Shown one piece after another: positions 35,180 through 43,889 of a DNA stretch of 64,000 nucleotides. This stretch comes from Chloroflexota bacterium (GTDB taxonomy: Bacteria > Chloroflexota > UBA6077 > JACCZL01), in assembly GCA_020845495.1 (NCBI GenBank), contig JADLFM010000128.1:62001-126000 (forward strand). The letters are read 5' to 3'. Both the position numbers and the translations under genes were made by a program. The notes below the pieces were generated by a model, which was given only the letters and a program-made list of their open reading frames with translations, had not been told where the DNA came from and made no database searches. The first letter of the stretch is position 1; each line of letters starts with the position of its first letter.

Positions 35180-36577
35180 GTGGATCGACGCTCCGTCGAA
35201 TGGCTCCAACTGCTCCCGCCGGATACCCGCTTCGTCGTCGATGGTGCGCCGGGGCCGTTCCGCGACCTTCTCGCGGAGCGCCTCGACGACGATGCGGATG
35301 GCGCCGCCGAAGGGTACCTCGGGTGGGCGACCACGCCCCATGCGCTGCCCGATCTGACACGCTACCGGTCGGCGGTGCTCGTGAAGCCGCGCGGCGTCGG
35401 CCCGTCGATGCTCCGTGCCGCCGGCTTCAGCTACACGGTCGGCTTCGCGGCGCTGCCCTCGCTCGGCGCGACCCACTGGCTCGCTCCACTGGCCGGCCGT
35501 CGCGCAACGGTCAACGGGTTGGGGCTGGTGTCGCCCTGGCGCTACCGAGACCGGCTCAAGAAGGCCGCCCTCACCACCCTGGCGTACTGCGGCACACTGA
35601 GGCTGGCCGGAGACGTTGTGCTGGTGGCGCGCCGCGAGCCGTCCGAACTGGAGGTGCGCCTCGCCGGGATCTTCGGCCGCGCCGACCTCGTGCTCGCCAT
35701 GAAGACGGGTCAACTCAAGGCGCTCCAGAAGACGACGCTCCAGGTGATGACGAGCGACGGCACGATCCTCGGCTACGCCAAGCTCGCCGCGTCCGACGTC
35801 GCCCGTGCCACGGTCGAGCGGGAGGTTGCCTGCCTGCGCGAGCTTGGCCGCCATCGGGTGCTGGACGGCCGGGTGCCGAAACTACTCGGCACGTTCGAGG
35901 TGACGTCGGCCTACGCCTCCATCCTGGCGCCCGGGCCAGAGACAGGCGGGCCGGCAAGCTTCGGGCCGTCGCACCGGGCGTTCCTCGACCTGCTCGCCGC
36001 GGCGACCGAGCGGCGAATGCGGTTCCGCGAGTCTGAGATGGCCCGCGACATGGACCAGAAGCTTCAGACACTCTTGCCCGTGCTGCCGGACGATTGGCGG
36101 GCGCGGCTGATGCCGGCCATTGAGCTGATGGACAGCCTGCTCGACGACCTGGACCTACCGTTCGCCCTGGCGCACCGCGACTTCGGCCCCTGGAACACGC
36201 GCCGCTATCGAGACGGGACACTGTTCGTCTATGACTGGGACAACGCCCGTCAGGAGATGATCCCGCTCTACGACCTGTTCAGCTTCCACTTGCTCGACTA
36301 TCGGAGCTTCGCGACTGGTAAGCCGTCGCTGGCGGTGGCGCGCGATCTGATCGCGGCCGGACGGCGGTGGATGCCCCAGATCGATCCCCAGATCGTGCCT
36401 CCCCTGCTGCTGGCGTATCTGGTCGAGACCACGCTCAGCCGGCTGCTGGCCACGCTCTTCCTGGGTCATCGGCGCTCCGACGAAGCGCTGACTCGTATTG
36501 GCGAGCTTTTGGACCGGCGGACCGCCTGGTTGCCAGCCCGGACGACCGATGGGTCACGCCTGCCGTCGTCGGCATGA
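35180..36577 (+). CDS. Aminoglycoside-phosphotransferase-fold kinase with extra N-terminal domain (paralog)
   Basis: 465 residues, paralog of 17736-19109. Lys in YAKLA, catalytic HRDFGPWN near residue 331 and DWDNARQE near 351 give an intact APH active site. The N-terminal ~150-residue domain (RRSVEWLQLLPPDTRFVVD..., LTRYRSAVLVKPRG) is shared only with the paralog here. GTG 35180 is chosen from a GAGGG site eight bases upstream and from alignment with the paralog's N-terminus; GTG 35165 overlaps the previous gene. It lies directly behind the glycosyltransferase, so a sugar substrate is likely. Confidence 0.83.
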   Translation: MDRRSVEWLQLLPPDTRFVVDGAPGPFRDLLAERLDDDADGAAEGYLGWATTPHALPDLTRYRSAVLVKPRGVGPSMLRAAGFSYTVGFAALPSLGATHWLAPLAGRRATVNGLGLVSPWRYRDRLKKAALTTLAYCGTLRLAGDVVLVARREPSELEVRLAGIFGRADLVLAMKTGQLKALQKTTLQVMTSDGTILGYAKLAASDVARATVEREVACLRELGRHRVLDGRVPKLLGTFEVTSAYASILAPGPETGGPASFGPSHRAFLDLLAAATERRMRFRESEMARDMDQKLQTLLPVLPDDWRARLMPAIELMDSLLDDLDLPFALAHRDFGPWNTRRYRDGTLFVYDWDNARQEMIPLYDLFSFHLLDYRSFATGKPSLAVARDLIAAGRRWMPQIDPQIVPPLLLAYLVETTLSRLLATLFLGHRRSDEALTRIGELLDRRTAWLPARTTDGSRLPSSA

Positions 36578-36685
36578 AGGCGACAGTCGCGCATCCGCCG
36601 GCCCCGCCGACGCGGCCGAGCCCCCGACTGGCGGGAGCGTGCGCGAGCCCGGGCACACCGGCACACGACGCGAGCCACACACAGC

Positions 36686-36765
36686 ACTGACAGCACACGG
36701 TACTGACAGCACACGGTACTGACGGCACACGGTACTGACGGCACACGGTACTGACGGCACACGGC
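36686..36765. repeat. Five 16-bp tandem repeats
   Basis: ACTGACRGCACACGGT occurs five times head to tail (36686-36701, 36702-36717, 36718-36733, 36734-36749, 36750-36765; the last ends in C). The array is intergenic, 32 bases upstream of a methyltransferase start. It is too regular and short for CRISPR and has no spacers. It could be a minisatellite or a multi-site regulator array. Confidence 0.85.
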
Positions 36766-36796
36766 GCGAGTAATACGAGTAACACGTGAGAGCGAC

Positions 36797-37438
36797 ATGA
36801 TGAGCTACCGAGTTCGGAGCGAGTATCGCGAAGCCAGCGGCGCGGCCTGGTACGACGCACGTTACCGGTCGTCGCCCGCCGCCAAACTCGCTAACTGGAG
36901 CGAGCGAACGGCGTTTCGGTCACTGCTGGCGCGAGTACCGGCCCATCAGCGCGTGCTCGATGTCGCCTGTGGGAGCGGCCGCTTTCTCGAAGAACTGGTG
37001 AATGAGGGCCATCGTGCGACTGGCCTCGACGTGTCGACGTCGATGCTTGCGCGCGCTGCGGGCAGGCTCGGTCCCGATTCTCGTCTGGAAGGGTTGCTCG
37101 TCGCAGATGCCGAGCACTTGCCGTTCGAGTCTGGCGCATTCGACGGGATTACCTGCGTTCGGCTGTATCACAAGGTGCCTGATGCCGCTCGGACGACGAT
37201 GCTCGAGGAGGTCCGCCGTACCGCCCGTTGGGCCATCCTCTACTTCAGTGTCTCGACGCCCTGGCTCGAGACCCGGCGCACGCTGCTCCACCAGGTTCGG
37301 GGTCACGACGCCGGTCGGTTCCCGATGACGCGCTCGCGCATCCGCGCAGAGCTCCGGCAGGCGGACCTTCGGCTGTGTGGCGAGGCGTGGGTGCTGCCGG
37401 GCGTCTTCGACGGCCTGTTCGCGCTGGTACGATGCTGA
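36797..37438 (+). CDS. Class I SAM-dependent methyltransferase
   Basis: 213 residues, Methyltransf_11/25 type. Motif I VLDVACGSGRFLEEL, motif II ATGLDVSTSML, LPFESGAFDGITCVRLYHKV, then EVRRTARWAILYFS. Two adjacent ATGs (36797 and 36800) are possible; the RBS is weak (GAGAG). It follows a 16-bp tandem repeat array. As the last plus-strand gene of the polysaccharide cluster, it is probably a sugar or lipid methyltransferase. Confidence 0.78.
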   Translation: MMSYRVRSEYREASGAAWYDARYRSSPAAKLANWSERTAFRSLLARVPAHQRVLDVACGSGRFLEELVNEGHRATGLDVSTSMLARAAGRLGPDSRLEGLLVADAEHLPFESGAFDGITCVRLYHKVPDAARTTMLEEVRRTARWAILYFSVSTPWLETRRTLLHQVRGHDAGRFPMTRSRIRAELRQADLRLCGEAWVLPGVFDGLFALVRC

Positions 37439-37562
37439 GACGCGGCCGCGATCATCCGCCAGCGAGATAGAGGGCCTACCCAGGGGACATGACCCCAGGC
37501 CGGCCCTGGTGTGCATCCCTTCAGGTGTCTCCGTTAGCCGCTCTCGGGCGGGTGGCGCGCCG

Positions 37563-38744
37563 TTACGCTATGCCCGCGCCAGGGCCTGCGTTCGCCAGCA
37601 CCTCGTCATAGATCGCTTCGAGCGCACGCGTTTGACGCACGGCATCTCCCCGCTCGCGGGCGCGTTCGGCGGCCCGTGCACCCATCCTGATGCGACACTC
37701 CGGATCGGCGACGAGGCGGCGGAGCCCATCCGCGATGCCAGCCCGGTCGCGCTCGGCCACGACCAGCCCGTGCTCCTGATCCACGACCATTTCAGGGATG
37801 CCGGCATGTCGGGTGGTCACCACTGGCAGCCCGCTGGCCATCGCCTCGACGATCGTGCCGGGGATACCCTCCTTGTCTCCGTCTGACGCCGTGAGACTCG
37901 GATGACAGAACACGTGCGCCGCCTGATACTCCCGCCACAACTCATGGTGCGGAACGAATCCCGCAAACGAGACGCGCTCGCGAATCCCGAGCGAGCGCGC
38001 GAGTTGTTCGTAGTCGCCTCGGAACGTGCCGTCGCCGGCGATGCGGAGCTCGCTCTCCGGATACTCGCGGAAGACAGCGGCGAAGGCGTGAAGGGTGTCT
38101 CGAACACCCTTACGTTCGGCGCTCAGCGATCCGGCGAAGAGAATGCGCACGCGCTCGGGATTGTGGTCTCGGCGATGGTACGGGAAGCGTCGGAGATCGA
38201 TGCCGTGGTAGTGGACCCGGATCTTCTCCGCTGGGCAGCCGATTCGGATCAAGTCCGCGCGCATATCCTCGGACATCGCCAGAATCCGGTCGGCCGCCTC
38301 CCAGCAGGGGCGCAGGTAGCGGCGGCCATAGCCCCGATAGCGACGTGGAAAGTCTGAGACGTCGTAGCCGTAGCACGACACCACGACCGGCCGGCCGGTG
38401 CCCCGGATCACCGGTGCGAAGTAGGCCGTATCAACGGCGTAGTGCCCGTGGATGACCGCTGGCCGGACCGCTCGGAGCGCCCCGCCGAAGAAGCGCCGCT
38501 CGTATGGCGACGCTACACGCAGGCGGGAGTAGAGGACGTCCGCCAGGCGGCGCGGCCGGCCGTGGGCTTTCTGACTGAACGCCAGATGCTCGACACCCGG
38601 GAAGCGGTCGAGGTGGTTCAGGTCACGGCTGACGACCACGGCGCGATGGCGCTCGAGATGCCTGACCTGGGTGTAGATGAAGGTCTCGGTGGGGACCGTC
38701 AGGAAGGTCCGAACGAGCTGCGCGGCGACCGGCGCTTCGGGCAT
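37563..38744 (-). CDS. GT4-family glycosyltransferase
   Basis: 393 residues. Features: VPTETFIYTQVRHL near the N-terminus, HGHYAVDTAYFAPVI, SCYGYDVSDFP, donor site ILFAGSLSAERKGVRDTLHA, LRIAGDGTFRGDYEQLA, and SDGDKEGIPGTIVEAMASGL (EX7E), PVVTTRHAGIPE. Similar to colanic/exopolysaccharide GT4 enzymes of the WcaL/AmsK type. ATG 38744 is preferred, with GGAG nine bases upstream; the open frame continues upstream without protein character. Convergent with the methyltransferase. Confidence 0.85.
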   Translation of the reverse strand: MPEAPVAAQLVRTFLTVPTETFIYTQVRHLERHRAVVVSRDLNHLDRFPGVEHLAFSQKAHGRPRRLADVLYSRLRVASPYERRFFGGALRAVRPAVIHGHYAVDTAYFAPVIRGTGRPVVVSCYGYDVSDFPRRYRGYGRRYLRPCWEAADRILAMSEDMRADLIRIGCPAEKIRVHYHGIDLRRFPYHRRDHNPERVRILFAGSLSAERKGVRDTLHAFAAVFREYPESELRIAGDGTFRGDYEQLARSLGIRERVSFAGFVPHHELWREYQAAHVFCHPSLTASDGDKEGIPGTIVEAMASGLPVVTTRHAGIPEMVVDQEHGLVVAERDRAGIADGLRRLVADPECRIRMGARAAERARERGDAVRQTRALEAIYDEVLANAGPGAGIA

Positions 38745-39045
38745 GTCACACGGCTCCACAGCGTTCAGCGGTGGCGTCTGACGCGCCGGAGGAGCGCGCC
38801 CACTCGCGGGCAGCCCGACGAACGGCGTGACCTGGGCAAGCGGCTCGGCCGCCTGCCGCTCGCTCGTCCGGCGCGGGTACTGGTGGTTGCCGGCATTGTA
38901 TCGTCGCTCTCTCGGCCTGGCAAGGCACGCCTGCCGCGACGGCACCGGGCAGCGCCTGCCAACGTCGCGCACCAACGTCGGCCATCTGACGGGCCAGGCA
39001 GCAACGCCCGGCCCGTCGTCATCGCCCACCGTCGGTGCGTGACGC
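38745..39045. other. Intergenic region, no gene recognised
   Basis: 301 bases between the GT4 gene and the beta-helix gene, both minus strand. It should contain the GT promoter; none is obvious. Open frames here are uninformative. Confidence 0.4.
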
Positions 39046-41766
39046 TTATGGGCGCTCGCGAGCGCCCAGGTCCGGCGCTGCGCCGCTGAAATCGACGCCA
39101 GGGCGGTCCGAGATGTTTGGCACCTGCATGCCAGCGTCGATGAGCGGCGATCCCGGCGGCAGGCTCATGTCACCCGCCGTTGGGTTGACGAGTGTCGGTG
39201 GGGTGATGAAGTCGCTCGCGACGTTAGTGTGCGCGCCCTGGCCGCTCGCGGCTCGGTATTCGTCAACCTCGGTGCGGTAGCGCGCGCCGTACTTCAGACC
39301 TCGGGCCGGGTCTCCGGTGCTGAAGTGGTTGTAGTCCTCATTCCAGCGGCCAGGGCCAGTCGGCGCCTCGAAGATCTCCTTGCTGGCCCGAAGGATGTTG
39401 TTGCGGAAGTAGAAGGCTTCGGTATCCGGGCCGGAGCTCGCGCTCTGGCCGCCGCCGTCGATGCCGTTTGGATCGATCTGGTCGGTCCAGATGGTGTTGT
39501 GCAGGACGAACACCCGCGCAGTTGGCCTGCTCGTTCCCGAGTACTTGAAGATACGCCCGCCCAGACCCCGCGCGCCGGTGTTGTCGGCGCCGGCGCCGGC
39601 GTTGCCGATGCGCCAGACATCGTTGCGGACGAGGTAGATCGGTCCGAAGTTGACCGGGCCGGTGGATAGGAAGGTCGACGCCTGCTCGATGCGGTTGTTC
39701 CAGGCCCGGAAGTTGATGACCGTTCCCTCAGGCTCGAGCGCGTCGTCGGGAATGTGGCGAATCAGGTTGTCGTGAACGTCCATGTCCTGGGCGGCGTAGC
39801 GGTCGTAGCTGCTGTTGCTGCCGTCGCCGACGGCGTTGAACGTGCCCTCGATGGTGTTGCGACGGAAGACGACACGCCGGGCTGTGCCGCTGCCCGAAAG
39901 TGCGCTGCTCGCACTGACCGCCCCGATGTCCGAGGTGCCGTAATGCGAGCCGTTGGCGTTCCGGATCTTGTCTTTGATGAAGATCCACGGGATCGCTGGC
40001 CGGGATTCCCGATCGTCGGTCCAGAGGTTGGAATCGACGATCCGGTTGAATTCGACCACGTCGTCGGCGCCATAGACGGAGGGCGGCCCGACGGCCCCAC
40101 CTTTGAAGCCGACGCCATAGCGGTTCCCGATCAACAGGTTATGATCGATGATCCCGTTTGCGCCCGGGCCGAACTGAATGCCGTAGTCGCTGAAGCGGAC
40201 TTCGAAGCCGGAGGCGCGGCTATCGGCCCCGTGGAGCGCCAGTCCGACTCCCGACCCGGCGGTCACGAACAGGGAGTTCGGGTTGGAAGACGGCGCGTTG
40301 GGCGGTAAGCGAAGGTACAGATCCTGGCCGCTCAGGTACGCGCCGTAGTTGTAGGTCTGGTTGGTAAACAACTTCTCGGCCCAGCCTTCTGGAGTGGCAA
40401 GGTCAGCCGCATCCTTCTGCCAGATGGCGACCCGCTCAGGCATCGCGTCGTGGGTGGCTGCGTAGCCCAGGTGTCGAATCTTGGTGAGGGCCGGGTCGGA
40501 CCATTTCCAGACGGTGTATGACGCTCCGGCCGGCGCGCCGCCTCGGCCGGGACCGGTCAGGGTGACCTGCTGCCAGACCCCCGCTCTCGGCTCGTCCGAG
40601 CCGGTGGGGGCCGAGACCGGCCCATTCTCGACGACGCTCCGTAGCCCGGCCGAGATGGGTACCCGATTGTCGTCGACGGCAGGGTACTGCGCGACCAGGG
40701 TCAGGGGGAGGGTGCGAGTCTTGGTCGGATGGTCGAAGTAGCCAGGGCCGACCTCGACGACCGCGCCGGCGGGGGCTATCCGAACCGCTCGGTCGAGGGT
40801 GCGCCACGCCGCTCCGCGTGACGTGCCAGCGTTGGCGTCGTCCCCGCCCATCCGCACGAAGTAGGTTGGGACGAGGCTGCTCCGCGGCGGAACGTTGTCG
40901 GCGCGGGTAGTCACCATCTCCGCCACAGTCTTCGAGCCAGACACGCCGCTCGGGTCGCTGAGCGTCACCCGGACCACGTAGAGCGTGCCGGGGTCGAGGA
41001 GAAGCAGGGAGCCGTAGAAGGCGCGCAGGGTGCCGTCATCGGTGCGCCAGAGTGGTAGCCCCTTGCGCCAGGTCGAGTCGACGGCGCGTCGAAAGGCGAC
41101 CTCAGCCGTGGCATTCTGGTCGTCGTCGCCAGTAAAGGTCCACTCCAGCCCGACGCTCTGGAACGTCGCGGTCAGGGTGAGTGTGCCGGCGGTGACAGCA
41201 GCAGGCCCGCCTGCGAACGGAGCCGCGGCTGTCGCCGAGGGGGTGGCAGTTCCCGGTGGCGCGACGGTGGCGCGGGGCGTTGCCGTCGCCGTCGCCGCCG
41301 CCGTCGCCGTCGCACGAGTCGTCGTGGGGGTCGGAGCGCGTGCGGACGACTGCCCAGCCTGGCCGGTGCCGGCGCCGATGAAGCGCTGCATGTCGCCGCA
41401 GGCGTCGGTCGCCACGTACTGTGCCAGGAACGGCTGTCCCCTGGTGACCTTCCGAACCACGAAGGAGGCTGTGTCCGCACGCGGTGCGAGCGGAAGACCA
41501 GGACCGGTCAGGGGGACGCCATCGACCTCGACGATGGCGTTCGTTCGCTCGGTGATCTGGACGCGATCGAGCCAGTTGTGTACGAGCGCCGCGTTTGTGG
41601 CAGCCAGGGTGACGTGCAGCGCCGTGACCTCGCCATTCTCTTGTGCCACGACGGTCGATGTGGCGACGATCGACGGCTGGCATGCGCTCGCCGGGCGCGG
41701 AGGCGGCCCGGCGAGGACGAGCATGAGGATGCAGAGACAGCCGAGACGCACGAAACGCGACCGCAT
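39046..41766 (-). CDS. Large secreted right-handed beta-helix protein (paralog)
   Basis: 906 residues, paralog of 19270-21795. A cleavable signal peptide (RLGCLCILMLVLAGPPP...ASAC) is followed by an extra N-terminal domain of ~120 residues (with TDACGDMQRF) not present in the paralog, a Thr/Ala/Pro-rich linker, an FN3-like domain (LTLTATFQSVGLEWTF) and the beta-helix domain from VRMGGDDANAGTSRGAAW onwards (VVFRRNTIEGTFNAV, MDVHDNLIRHIPDDALE). It ends GAAPDLGARERP, nearly identical in plan to the paralog. Start ATG 41766. Probably a polysaccharide-active or surface-adhesive protein; no active site identified. Confidence 0.82.
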   Translation of the reverse strand: MRSRFVRLGCLCILMLVLAGPPPRPASACQPSIVATSTVVAQENGEVTALHVTLAATNAALVHNWLDRVQITERTNAIVEVDGVPLTGPGLPLAPRADTASFVVRKVTRGQPFLAQYVATDACGDMQRFIGAGTGQAGQSSARAPTPTTTRATATAAATATATPRATVAPPGTATPSATAAAPFAGGPAAVTAGTLTLTATFQSVGLEWTFTGDDDQNATAEVAFRRAVDSTWRKGLPLWRTDDGTLRAFYGSLLLLDPGTLYVVRVTLSDPSGVSGSKTVAEMVTTRADNVPPRSSLVPTYFVRMGGDDANAGTSRGAAWRTLDRAVRIAPAGAVVEVGPGYFDHPTKTRTLPLTLVAQYPAVDDNRVPISAGLRSVVENGPVSAPTGSDEPRAGVWQQVTLTGPGRGGAPAGASYTVWKWSDPALTKIRHLGYAATHDAMPERVAIWQKDAADLATPEGWAEKLFTNQTYNYGAYLSGQDLYLRLPPNAPSSNPNSLFVTAGSGVGLALHGADSRASGFEVRFSDYGIQFGPGANGIIDHNLLIGNRYGVGFKGGAVGPPSVYGADDVVEFNRIVDSNLWTDDRESRPAIPWIFIKDKIRNANGSHYGTSDIGAVSASSALSGSGTARRVVFRRNTIEGTFNAVGDGSNSSYDRYAAQDMDVHDNLIRHIPDDALEPEGTVINFRAWNNRIEQASTFLSTGPVNFGPIYLVRNDVWRIGNAGAGADNTGARGLGGRIFKYSGTSRPTARVFVLHNTIWTDQIDPNGIDGGGQSASSGPDTEAFYFRNNILRASKEIFEAPTGPGRWNEDYNHFSTGDPARGLKYGARYRTEVDEYRAASGQGAHTNVASDFITPPTLVNPTAGDMSLPPGSPLIDAGMQVPNISDRPGVDFSGAAPDLGARERP

Positions 41767-42204
41767 GCCAGGGCCTTTCTTGGGACCACCGGCAGCGCGA
41801 GCGTGACTGCGAGTTGCCGGAGCTTCGGTAGCACAGCCGTCGTAGCCAGCATGGCTGTAGACCTGGTGCTTTGCGTCCCCGCCTTTCAGCGGGTTTGCCG
41901 TTGTCGGTCCCCTGAGTCAAGATTGAGGGCCGGCGCTGAGGCCCCGGATGGGAACGTCGGCCCTCAGGAGGCTGGCCTCTCGGCCAGATAGAACGCACCG
42001 GCAGGGGCCGGAAGTGATGCACTGGCCAGAGAGATTTAAATCTCTCTGGCACTCATGGGTCGGACTGCCGCGTATGAAGGCGTGCCGAGGCGGGCGCACC
42101 TCACCCGCTGCGAGCGCGGGTCGCGCCCGACGACGCCAACGTGGGGCTGGCACTTCCCTGGCCATAGCCGGGTCGCGGGCGGGATTCACCGAGATATCGC
42201 TTTG
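41767..42204. other. Divergent intergenic region with perfect palindrome
   Basis: About 440 bases between the beta-helix gene and the CECG-motif protein. It holds the 26-bp palindrome at 42025-42050. A minus-strand TTGACT near 41917-41922 has no convincing -10 partner. Confidence 0.45.
42025..42050. promoter_or_regulatory. 26-bp perfect palindrome
   Basis: GCCAGAGAGATTT followed directly by its exact reverse complement, centred on TTTAAA. With no loop, it is more like a dimeric regulator site than an RNA hairpin. It stands out from surrounding GC-rich DNA by its A/T-rich centre. It lies about 260 bases from the beta-helix start and 155 from the plus-strand gene. Confidence 0.6.
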
Positions 42205-42660
42205 GTGGAGGACCAGAGTGACCTGATTTGCGAGTGCGGACACACTACACAGAGAGTGTCGTTACAGCACGTAAGCGCCATGACAGATCCGGCGTTCCGA
42301 TGTTGGGGGAACGTCTTCGCGGAGCGTGGGGCAGGCGTGGACGTGCGGGCGCAGCCGCAAGGGAGGGTAGCGGTGCCGCAGTGGAGTTGGGAACCGGACG
42401 ACTTCGTCGAGAGGATGACGCTCGACGCAATTCTAGAGGCGATTGCCACGCTCCTTGACCGCCTTCCAGAGGCGAGTACTGCAACAGAGCGTGCTACACT
42501 AGGCCGCGCATTTGAGGCAGAAATGGCCGGCCTTCACCGAGATCTCGCCTGCCGCCTCTCGCCCGACGAGTGGGATATCGAGGCTTCAGCCGGCGCGTCC
42601 ATGGCGAGAATGCTGAGCGCCGTCGCCGACCTGTTGCAGGTCTCACCCATCGGCGTCTGA
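42205..42660 (+). CDS. CECG-motif protein of unknown function
   Basis: About 151 residues. The N-terminus DLICECGHTTQRVSLQHVSAM resembles a recurrent short module in Actinobacteria and Chloroflexota proteins of the form 'FVCECGxxxCxxxxxLxxxEYExVR', although the third Cys is replaced here. The C-terminal ~90 residues are helical (MTLDAILEAIATLLDRLPEA, ATERATLGRAFEAEMAGLHR). Start GTG 42205 places the module at the N-terminus; the frame opens at 42055, and ATG 42280 is another option. Function unknown. Confidence 0.45.
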   Translation: MEDQSDLICECGHTTQRVSLQHVSAMTDPAFRCWGNVFAERGAGVDVRAQPQGRVAVPQWSWEPDDFVERMTLDAILEAIATLLDRLPEASTATERATLGRAFEAEMAGLHRDLACRLSPDEWDIEASAGASMARMLSAVADLLQVSPIGV

Positions 42661-43145
42661 CGGCCAGGTCGACGCTGCCCGAATCGGTCGGTCGGGCACA
42701 AACCTGGTAACGGCGGCGCCGCGATCGCGGAACGCTGGCCGGGAAGACCTGTTGGTGCAGGCTCACGTCGGCGCGGGTTGATTCCGTGCGCCCGTGCGCG
42801 CCGTGCGCCACGGGCTGCGACCTTCTGGCGCGCTTGTGTGCCGTAACCGCGTGCCGGACCCCTCTGAATCGAGAGCGCGACCATACGTCGTGCGGACGGC
42901 TGGGCACCGGCCGCCCGCCGCTCCAGCCATCGCGCGATTGAACCTCATCAGCCGGAATGCCCGGCGCGTGTGATGCCTGCGCTAGAAGGCGCCCGCGGCG
43001 TCGGTCCGCGCTCGGACGGCTTCAGGCCGACTCGCGGGACCGTTATGACGGACGGCCAACTCGACAGGGCACACCTTGACACGGCCGCCTGCCGCTGCGA
43101 CAGTGCCGGCGCAGGTACGGGTCAGACTGGTGGAGGCAGCGAGCG
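42661..43145. other. Intergenic region with promoter for the SDR-urease operon
   Basis: 485 bases. The promoter candidate lies at 43076-43104, close to the SDR start. Other open frames are not convincing. Confidence 0.4.
43076..43104 (+). promoter_or_regulatory. Candidate promoter upstream of the SDR gene
   Basis: TTGACA at 43076-43081, a 17-base spacer, GACAGT at 43099-43104. The -35 is perfect; the -10 is weak. It ends 41 bases before the SDR ATG, a suitable leader length. Confidence 0.5.
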
Positions 43146-43889
43146 ATGGACCTTCAGGGCAAGGTGGCGATCGTGACCGGGGGCGGTACAGGCATCGGCA
43201 AGGCGATCTCGCAGGCGCTGGCAGCAGCCGGCGCCGACGTGGCGGTCAATTACTCTCGGTCCGAGGCAGATGCTACCGCGACGGCACACGAGCTCGAAGC
43301 GGCTGGCGTGCGTGCTCTCCCGGTCCAGGCTGACATCTCGCGCAGCGGCGACGTGTCGGCGATGGTCGACCGGGTGGTGCACGAGCTTGGGCGGCTCGAC
43401 GTGCTGGTGAACAACGCCGGCTTCACGAAGTTCGTCCCCATGCGGGATCTCGAAGGCATGGACGAGAAGACCTGGGAACGGGTCTTCCAGGTCAACGTCA
43501 AGGGCGCCTGGCTCTGCGCAAAGGCCGTCGCGCCGGCAATGCGCCAGCAGGGCGAGGGTGCCATCGTGAACGTCGCATCGGTGGCCGGCTTGCGGGTGAC
43601 CGGGAGCAGCATGGCCTATGCTGTCTCGAAGGCCGCGATGATCCATCTGACGAAATGCCTCGCCCTGGCGCTCTCCCCGGAGATTCGCGTCAATGCCGTT
43701 GCACCGGGGCTGGTGGTGACGCGCTGGTGGAACCATGCCGACGAGCAGTTTCTGGCCGCCCGGCGCGCGGACGCGCCCCTCAAGCGCTCGGTCGCACCGG
43801 AAGAGGTCGCGACGGTGGCGCTGGAGTTGATCCGAAACCCGTCGACCACGGGCCAGACCGTGGCTATCGACGCGGGCACGCTGCTGTAG
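43146..43889 (+). CDS. Short-chain dehydrogenase/reductase (FabG-like)
   Basis: 247-residue classical SDR. Cofactor motif TGGGTGIG (11-18), NNAG (89-92) and catalytic triad S145, Y158, K162 (YAVSK), with PG motif AVAPGLVVTRWW. NADPH or NADH use cannot be decided from sequence. A GGAGGC-type site precedes the ATG. It is the first gene of a likely operon with ureA and ureB (180-base gap), so it may act on the same or a related substrate; 3-oxoacyl-ACP reductase is the generic alternative. Confidence 0.85.
   Translation: MDLQGKVAIVTGGGTGIGKAISQALAAAGADVAVNYSRSEADATATAHELEAAGVRALPVQADISRSGDVSAMVDRVVHELGRLDVLVNNAGFTKFVPMRDLEGMDEKTWERVFQVNVKGAWLCAKAVAPAMRQQGEGAIVNVASVAGLRVTGSSMAYAVSKAAMIHLTKCLALALSPEIRVNAVAPGLVVTRWWNHADEQFLAARRADAPLKRSVAPEEVATVALELIRNPSTTGQTVAIDAGTLL

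Noticed and set aside
36686..36765. CRISPR array
   Set aside because: Units are 16 bp, directly adjacent with no spacers, and no cas genes are present.
37480..37530. Hairpin AGGGCC...GGCCCT between methyltransferase and GT4 genes
   Set aside because: Only short interrupted pairing; too weak to call a terminator.
41880..41925. Minus-strand TTGACT as promoter of the second beta-helix gene
   Set aside because: At 17-base spacing the -10 would be CAAACC, a poor match; not listed.
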